DNA of 10,783 nt from CAYJKB01 sp964370625 (GTDB lineage Bacteria; Bacillota; Clostridia; Oscillospirales; Butyricicoccaceae): the NCBI GenBank assembly GCA_964370625.1, contig CAYJKB010000056.1, positions 1 to 10,783 on the forward strand. The letters are read 5' to 3'. Shown here one piece after another: positions 7,337 through 10,783 of the stretch. The position numbers and the translations under genes were made by a program. Position 1 is the first letter of the stretch, and each line of letters starts with the position of its first letter. Under the pieces are notes generated by a model. That model saw only the letters and a list, made by a program, of their open reading frames with translations. It was not told the origin of the DNA and ran no database searches.

Positions 7337-9091
7337 CTATTCTACAGGTTCAAGTTTTAAAAGTTGTAAAACTTTTGAGTCATGCATAGAAAGTGCAGGG
7401 TTACCTGTGTTATTTTCTTCTGTTGACCAACCTGTAAATCTAGAATCATTGTAAACAAACCAGTTACCATTGAATAATATAGGAATGTTTATCATATTTT
7501 CAGCAAAATGATCCTCAACTTGTTTTGTAATTTCTAAAACTTCATCATCAGTTTGTGCTGTTGGAAGCTTTGCAATCAGATTGTTAATATCTTCGTTGAT
7601 ATAGTTTGTTTGACAAACAGACCACCATGTATCTGTTTTTGCTCTTGAAGCATCACCAATTGTATCGAAATAATATCTGTAAATATCACCAGCTTGGCCA
7701 TTTGCAGTATAAAGCATATCCCAATCACCAGCTGCCCAGTGCTGAGTAACAAGTGATAATTCTTTTGCTTGTGCTTTTGCATTAATTCCGATAGCTTGCA
7801 TACCTTCAGCAGCAATTAAAGCTCCATCGTTCCAGTCAGTCCAACCAGCTGGGGAGATGATTTCAAATTCGATTGGTAAACCTGATGGTGTTTCAACATA
7901 TCCATCTCCATCAATATCTTTAAATCCTGCATCTGCAAGAAGTTTTTTACCAGCTTCGATATCATAAGTTGTGTATTTTTCCATTTCAGCTTGAGCTGAA
8001 TCAGAAGCATAGTTTGATAATGCTGGAGGTAAACCAGTGTTTGTTGGGATTTCATCTGAAAGATATCCATAAACTGCTGCATTGATGATACCTTGTCTAT
8101 CTACAGCCATAGAAACTGCACGTTTGAAATCAACATTATTAAATGCTTCAAGGTTTCCTTCATCAGGTGTCATATAGTTCATTGATAATCTAACACCATC
8201 ATTTACACCATACCAGTATTTTTTACTTTCATCACCTTGAACATAAGTTGTATCAATGTTTGGAATGAAAATATGTGCCCAGTCAACTGAACCACTTTGT
8301 AATAATGTTAAAGCTGCATCATTTGAATTATATTGAGGTGCACGAAGTTCATCAACTTTAAGCTCGTCACCTTTCCAATAAAGTTCGTTTCTTGATAAAA
8401 CAATCATTTCTGGAGAGTATGTTTTTACAACCGAGAAAGCACCTGTAACAACTGGTTCTGCTACATCATAAATAAATGTTGCAGGATCTTCAACTGCGCT
8501 CCATATATGTTCTGGAATCATCCAGAAGTTTGTAAAAATTGTGTTTCTATGGAAACGGTTTTCTTCAGCCATAACCAATTCGACTGTGTAATCATCGATT
8601 TTGTTTATAGATTCGATTTTGCCTTCATATCCATCTCTATCCCAAAGCCCATTTCTATCGATGGCAGCATTATCTTTTGAATATTCAAAAGTAAATACTA
8701 CGTCATCTGCTGTAAAATCTTCTCCATCGCTCCATTTAACATCAGGACGTACTTTGATTGTTAAAGTTTTATTATCTTCATGTGAAATTATATCTTCTGC
8801 AAGCCACATATGTTCTTTATTATTGTCATATGCATCAAAAATTATTAATGGCTCATACATAAATCCTTGTACAAATCCATAAACACCTTGTGCCATTGGA
8901 TTGAAGTTGTTATTCCAACCTTCTGTTGTATCGGACATTATTGTTAATGCATTTATATCGCTCGCACCATCTTCCGAAGGAGCTGCCCCATCTGATCCTG
9001 GTGGTGGAGGAGTTTCACATCCTGCTAAAAGCCCCACTGTAAGTGTTCCTGCAAGCAGTGCTGACCACAGTCTTTTTTTAAGATTTGTCAT
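7337..9091 (-). CDS. Extracellular solute-binding lipoprotein, SBP_bac_5 family
   Basis: This lipoprotein (584 residues) captures the substrate outside the cell and delivers it to the permeases. The N-terminus is a lipoprotein signal: basic NLKKR, a hydrophobic stretch, then the lipobox LAGC with Cys25 as the lipidated residue, followed by a Pro/Gly/Ser-rich linker (26-45). The family 5 signature VKWSDGEDFTADDVVF spans 118-133. DIDGDGYVE (392-400) resembles a calcium-binding loop. Aromatic residues are plentiful, including GWTDW (416-420) and DTWW (487-490), which suits sugar stacking. The start at 9091 was chosen because GAAAGG lies 9 nt upstream and the signal peptide then begins correctly. 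An earlier in-frame ATG at 9163 would add 24 residues, overlap the regulator gene and bury the signal. Family 5 proteins bind peptides, nickel or oligosaccharides; the operon argues for oligosaccharides. Confidence 0.93.
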   Translation of the reverse strand: MTNLKKRLWSALLAGTLTVGLLAGCETPPPPGSDGAAPSEDGASDINALTIMSDTTEGWNNNFNPMAQGVYGFVQGFMYEPLIIFDAYDNNKEHMWLAEDIISHEDNKTLTIKVRPDVKWSDGEDFTADDVVFTFEYSKDNAAIDRNGLWDRDGYEGKIESINKIDDYTVELVMAEENRFHRNTIFTNFWMIPEHIWSAVEDPATFIYDVAEPVVTGAFSVVKTYSPEMIVLSRNELYWKGDELKVDELRAPQYNSNDAALTLLQSGSVDWAHIFIPNIDTTYVQGDESKKYWYGVNDGVRLSMNYMTPDEGNLEAFNNVDFKRAVSMAVDRQGIINAAVYGYLSDEIPTNTGLPPALSNYASDSAQAEMEKYTTYDIEAGKKLLADAGFKDIDGDGYVETPSGLPIEFEIISPAGWTDWNDGALIAAEGMQAIGINAKAQAKELSLVTQHWAAGDWDMLYTANGQAGDIYRYYFDTIGDASRAKTDTWWSVCQTNYINEDINNLIAKLPTAQTDDEVLEITKQVEDHFAENMINIPILFNGNWFVYNDSRFTGWSTEENNTGNPALSMHDSKVLQLLKLEPVE

Positions 9092-9100
9092 AATAATTTT

Positions 9101-9106
9101 CCTTTC
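9101..9106 (-). promoter_or_regulatory. Ribosome binding site that fixes the binding-protein start
   Basis: GAAAGG is 9 nt before the ATG at 9091 and lies in the 46-bp gap after the regulator gene. It supports the 584-residue form that begins directly with the lipoprotein signal peptide. Confidence 0.75.
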
Positions 9107-9137
9107 ATTGTAAGAGATATATTCAGGGTTTTTGCTA

Positions 9138-10148
9138 CTAAATAATTTTTTTAACTGATTCACCTTTTAATAATTTACCTTGAACTTCAACAATTTGTGG
9201 TAAATATGTTTTTGGAAACTCAGCTGCCTCTACAAGTAATTCAACTGCCTTTTGACCAATTTGAGTTGTGTTTTGCTTCCAAGTCATCAAATGTGGCTTA
9301 ATAACTTGTGATAGAACAAATCCATCATAACCTGCAACACTTATATCATCAGGGATTGTTAGATTTCTTTGCTCGATTGCATTTCTAGCACCGATAAATG
9401 CAAAGTCATCAGAATAAAATATAAAAGTTGGTGGGTCTTTAAGATCTAGTAATTCATTCGTAAGTGCTTCGGCTGTAATTGTGTCATGAAATTTACCTTT
9501 TTTTATATAATCTGGTGGAATTTTCAATTCTAATTCTCTACAGATTTTATGAAAACTTGCAACCCTAACTTTGCCAACATAAGTTTCTTCTCCATGTACA
9601 AAAGCAATTTTTCTATGACCCATTTCATATGCGTATTTAACCATTTCACGCATACCATGTACATTATCAGAAACCACTGTACTACAATCATTTACAAGAA
9701 AATCAACCGTAACTACTGGAATAGAACTTTTTACAAGTTCCATTATATTGTCATCTTCTAAATCCATTGTTAGCACTAAAGCTCCATCTAGTCCATATGC
9801 TTTTGCAAATTCTGTATAAGTAACATTATTATTCCCAACTTTGTCACTTATAAACATAACGGAATATCCACTTTCTTTCGCCTTTTTCATAAAAGGGTTA
9901 ATTATTGTTGCGAAAAATTCATGTTCAACACCACTGCCCGTAGCATCTTGTAATAAAATTCCAAAAATATACGAACGATTTGTTCTAAGTCTTACTGCTG
10001 CAATGTTTGGGGAATATCCCATTTCATTTGCAACTTTTTTTACTTTATCGATTGTCTTTTGACTAATGCTACTATCATCACGCAAAGCTTTGCTTACAGC
10101 AGTTGCTGAAATACCACAAGCGATTGCAATTTGTTTCATAGTTACCAT
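9138..10148 (-). CDS. LacI-family transcriptional regulator
   Basis: This 336-residue DNA-binding repressor probably controls its own operon in response to a sugar. The N-terminal helix-turn-helix covers about 4-23 (MKQIAIACGISATAVSKALR). The hinge helix follows at about 46-58 (SPNIAAVRL), with Leu54 at the position that inserts into the central CG step of LacI-family operators. The usual hinge motif ARxL is here AVRL, so the common arginine is displaced by one position. The rest is a two-lobed sugar-binding domain: GILL near 63, DGALVL (121-126), VVTVDF (145-150), GHRKIAFV (177-184), DDISVAGYDG (267-276) and TQIGQKAVELL (295-305). GGAGGT lies 5 nt before the ATG. It is first in the operon, 46 bp from the binding-protein gene with no terminator between. 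The effector is unknown. Confidence 0.95.
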   Translation of the reverse strand: MVTMKQIAIACGISATAVSKALRDDSSISQKTIDKVKKVANEMGYSPNIAAVRLRTNRSYIFGILLQDATGSGVEHEFFATIINPFMKKAKESGYSVMFISDKVGNNNVTYTEFAKAYGLDGALVLTMDLEDDNIMELVKSSIPVVTVDFLVNDCSTVVSDNVHGMREMVKYAYEMGHRKIAFVHGEETYVGKVRVASFHKICRELELKIPPDYIKKGKFHDTITAEALTNELLDLKDPPTFIFYSDDFAFIGARNAIEQRNLTIPDDISVAGYDGFVLSQVIKPHLMTWKQNTTQIGQKAVELLVEAAEFPKTYLPQIVEVQGKLLKGESVKKII

Positions 10149-10153
10149 AATGC

Positions 10154-10159
10154 ACCTCC
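10154..10159 (-). promoter_or_regulatory. Ribosome binding site of the LacI-family gene
   Basis: GGAGGT stands 5 nt before the ATG at 10148. It is perfectly complementary to ACCTCC in the predicted leader (10235-10240), which raises the possibility of leader-mediated masking. Confidence 0.8.
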
Positions 10160-10170
10160 ATTTTCATATA

Positions 10171-10199
10171 ATTTTATCATATTTTATGATTTTTTTCAA
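10171..10199 (-). promoter_or_regulatory. Possible second promoter (TTGAAA-17-TAAAAT)
   Basis: A TTGAAA hexamer (10194-10199) is 17 bp from TAAAAT (10171-10176), each five of six to the vegetative consensus. The predicted start is near 10164, leaving a short leader with the ribosome site intact. The spacer contains a dyad (ATCATA-3-TATGAT, 10176-10190). In DNA this AT-rich such matches arise by chance, so it ranks below the upstream promoter. Confidence 0.3.
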
Positions 10200-10262
10200 A
10201 TAATATTAAAAAAATTGAAAATCAACGAAATGAAGGAGGTTGCTTAGTTCTTAATCAATTTC

Positions 10263-10278
10263 ACTTTATCGATAAACT
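10263..10278. promoter_or_regulatory. Candidate LacI-family operator at the transcription start
   Basis: TTTATCGATAAA (10265-10276) is a perfect 12-bp palindrome with a central CG, the layout expected for LacI-family operators. With the flanking bases it extends to 16 bp with one mismatched pair. It begins 3 bp downstream of the predicted -10 box and covers the predicted start near 10273, where a bound repressor would block RNA polymerase. A second, overlapping palindrome (TAAACT-A-AGTTTA, 10273-10285) covers the -10 box. The binding protein is most likely the adjacent LacI-family regulator, by inference. Confidence 0.6.
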
Positions 10279-10279
10279 A

Positions 10280-10308
10280 AGTTTAGCATATCTGTATTTA
10301 CATGTCAA
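10280..10308 (-). promoter_or_regulatory. Main predicted promoter of the sugar operon (extended -10)
   Basis: On the minus strand a perfect TTGACA (10303-10308) is followed after 17 bp by TAAACT (10280-10285), directly preceded by TGC, the extended -10 motif. Transcription should begin near 10273, giving a leader of about 125 nt before the regulator gene. The operator-like palindrome sits over the start site. This is the best promoter match in the intergenic region and probably drives the whole operon. Confidence 0.6.
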
Positions 10309-10370
10309 TATATTATAATATTTTCTGCATTTTTTATAAATAAATCGTTGATTATTTGTTTATATTACAT

Positions 10371-10403
10371 AATTCAATGTAACATCAATGTTAAATTTGA
10401 ATT
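10371..10403. repeat. 33-bp imperfect dyad upstream of the operon promoter
   Basis: Outer 7-bp arms (AATTCAA / TTGAATT) and inner 6-bp arms (TAACAT / ATGTTA) are nested around a 2-bp centre, with a small asymmetric interruption between them. It lies about 100-130 bp upstream of the predicted transcription start. Neither strand continues into an uninterrupted T tract, so it does not look like a standard terminator. A binding site for a regulatory protein is more likely, or an RNA hairpin at the end of the gene to the right. Confidence 0.45.
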
Positions 10404-10656
10404 TCTTCAGTTTTTCGTTATATGTTCTAATAATTGTCTTATTTTCTTTTATATCCACATTTAAAGTGTTTAATTATTTGTATTTTTCATTTAATTGCTT
10501 TTTTACAATTAAAATAACTGTAATCATATGTTTTTTTAGTTTGCTGAACACTTGAATATATTTTCTAATATAAAATTAAATATATAATTTTTAATTACAA
10601 TTTTACAAATTTATGCAATTATACATCAAACCTTTGAAATTTACTCTTATTATATT

Positions 10657-10783
10657 CTAATCATCTTCCATTTTCATTCCAATTAACATTTGGTTCTTAA
10701 TAACATCTCTAAGCATTTTTTTAGCAGAGCTATTAACTTTCATAATATCATCAAGGGAAGCTGCTTCAGTGGCTGTATCAAGT
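10657..10783 (-). CDS. C-terminal fragment of an unrecognised gene
   Basis: An open frame enters from the right edge and ends at a TAG, covering the last 41 residues of a protein whose start lies outside the window. The fragment is charged and probably helical, with ASLDDIMKVN near its beginning and KNQMLIGMKMEDD at its end. Codon choice fits the neighbours, and its stop marks the point where base composition drops to intergenic AT-richness. I do not recognise the family. It is on the same strand as the sugar operon but about 510 bp away with a promoter in between, so it is probably a separate transcription unit. Confidence 0.6.
   Translation of the reverse strand, partial: LDTATEAASLDDIMKVNSSAKKMLRDVIKNQMLIGMKMEDD

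Larger units (their letters stand above)
10149..10656. other. Intergenic regulatory region, no gene
   Basis: This roughly 510-bp stretch is very AT-rich. No coding frame on either strand has a plausible start, ribosome site and codon pattern. It holds the two predicted promoters, the operator-like palindrome and the 33-bp dyad listed separately, plus an AT-only inverted repeat (AAAATTA / TAATTTT, 10572-10591). I saw nothing else interpretable between about 10404 and 10656, and no clear terminator for the gene at the right edge. Confidence 0.7.

Noticed and set aside
7576..8082. Two minus-strand open frames (79 and 88 residues) inside the binding-protein gene
   Set aside because: They are out-of-frame shadows, with low-complexity Gln/Leu/Lys-rich products and no domain or independent ribosome site.
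3274..9091. Peptide or nickel importer as the straightforward reading of the Opp/Dpp homology
   Set aside because: It cannot be excluded from the transporter genes alone, but the flanking LacI-type regulator and phosphorylase argue for a sugar.
9092..9163. Upstream in-frame ATG that would lengthen the binding lipoprotein to 608 residues
   Set aside because: It would overlap the regulator gene by 26 bp and place 24 polar residues before the signal peptide. The internal ATG at 9091 has a good ribosome site and a standard lipoprotein leader.
618..10062. Plus-strand open frames of 63-130 residues scattered under the minus-strand genes
   Set aside because: All lie antisense to well-supported coding genes, lack recognisable domains and reflect the complement of biased codon use.
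10231..10248. Plus-strand AAGGAGG next to an ATG, as if a divergent gene began here
   Set aside because: The frame stops after five codons and no plus-strand open frame with coding character follows; the sequence is better explained as the complement of the leader's ACCTCC.
10149..10273. Riboswitch in the 125-nt leader of the regulator
   Set aside because: No conserved riboswitch core was recognised and the segment is mostly A/T with no convincing multi-stem fold.
10263..10278. Catabolite-responsive element (CcpA site)
   Set aside because: The palindrome has a central CG but lacks the TG...CA ends and the consensus bases of a cre site; a site for the neighbouring LacI-type regulator fits better.
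10303..10319. Plus-strand TATAAT (10314-10319) suggesting a divergent promoter
   Set aside because: There is no matching -35 at the right distance and no gene on that strand to express.
10572..10591. AT-only inverted repeat as a terminator for the right-edge gene
   Set aside because: The stem has no G-C pair and is not followed by a T tract on the transcribed strand, so it would be too unstable.

Overview
The window is AT-rich, uses the standard genetic code, and has strong purine-rich Shine-Dalgarno sites. The base composition, the lipoprotein-anchored binding protein and the intrinsic terminator suggest a low-GC Firmicute, most likely a clostridial (Lachnospiraceae-like) anaerobe. The genus cannot be named from the sequence alone.

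Every convincing gene lies on the minus strand, so the locus reads from right to left. A gene fragment enters at the right edge (10657-10783). It is followed by about 510 bp of AT-rich intergenic DNA holding the regulatory region: a TTGACA / 17 bp / TGC-TAAACT promoter, a CG-centred palindrome at the predicted transcription start, a 33-bp dyad further upstream and a 125-nt leader. Then come a LacI-family regulator (9138-10148), a solute-binding lipoprotein (7337-9091), a strong terminator or attenuator hairpin (about 7268-7313), two Opp/Dpp-type permeases (6234-7238 and 5289-6209), two Opp/Dpp-type ATPases (4286-5287 and 3274-4299, overlapping by 11-14 bp) and a very large cytoplasmic enzyme (8-3208). 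The enzyme resembles the inverting glycoside phosphorylases of clan GH-Q (GH94 and its long relatives GH149/GH161).

Taken together this looks like one sugar-utilisation operon and not a peptide-uptake operon. The lipoprotein would capture an oligosaccharide outside the cell, and the OppBCDF-type pore and ATPases would import it. The phosphorylase would cleave it with phosphate to give a sugar-1-phosphate, and the LacI-type repressor would sense the sugar and control its own promoter. A beta-glucan oligosaccharide (laminari- or cello-oligosaccharide) is the most likely substrate, but this is inferred from family membership and context. The terminator between the binding-protein gene and the permease genes should make the binding protein more abundant than the membrane parts. 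I saw no mobile element, CRISPR array, tRNA, rRNA or convincing riboswitch, and no clearly new type of system. The parts most worth attention are the unusual phosphorylase and the compact regulatory region.
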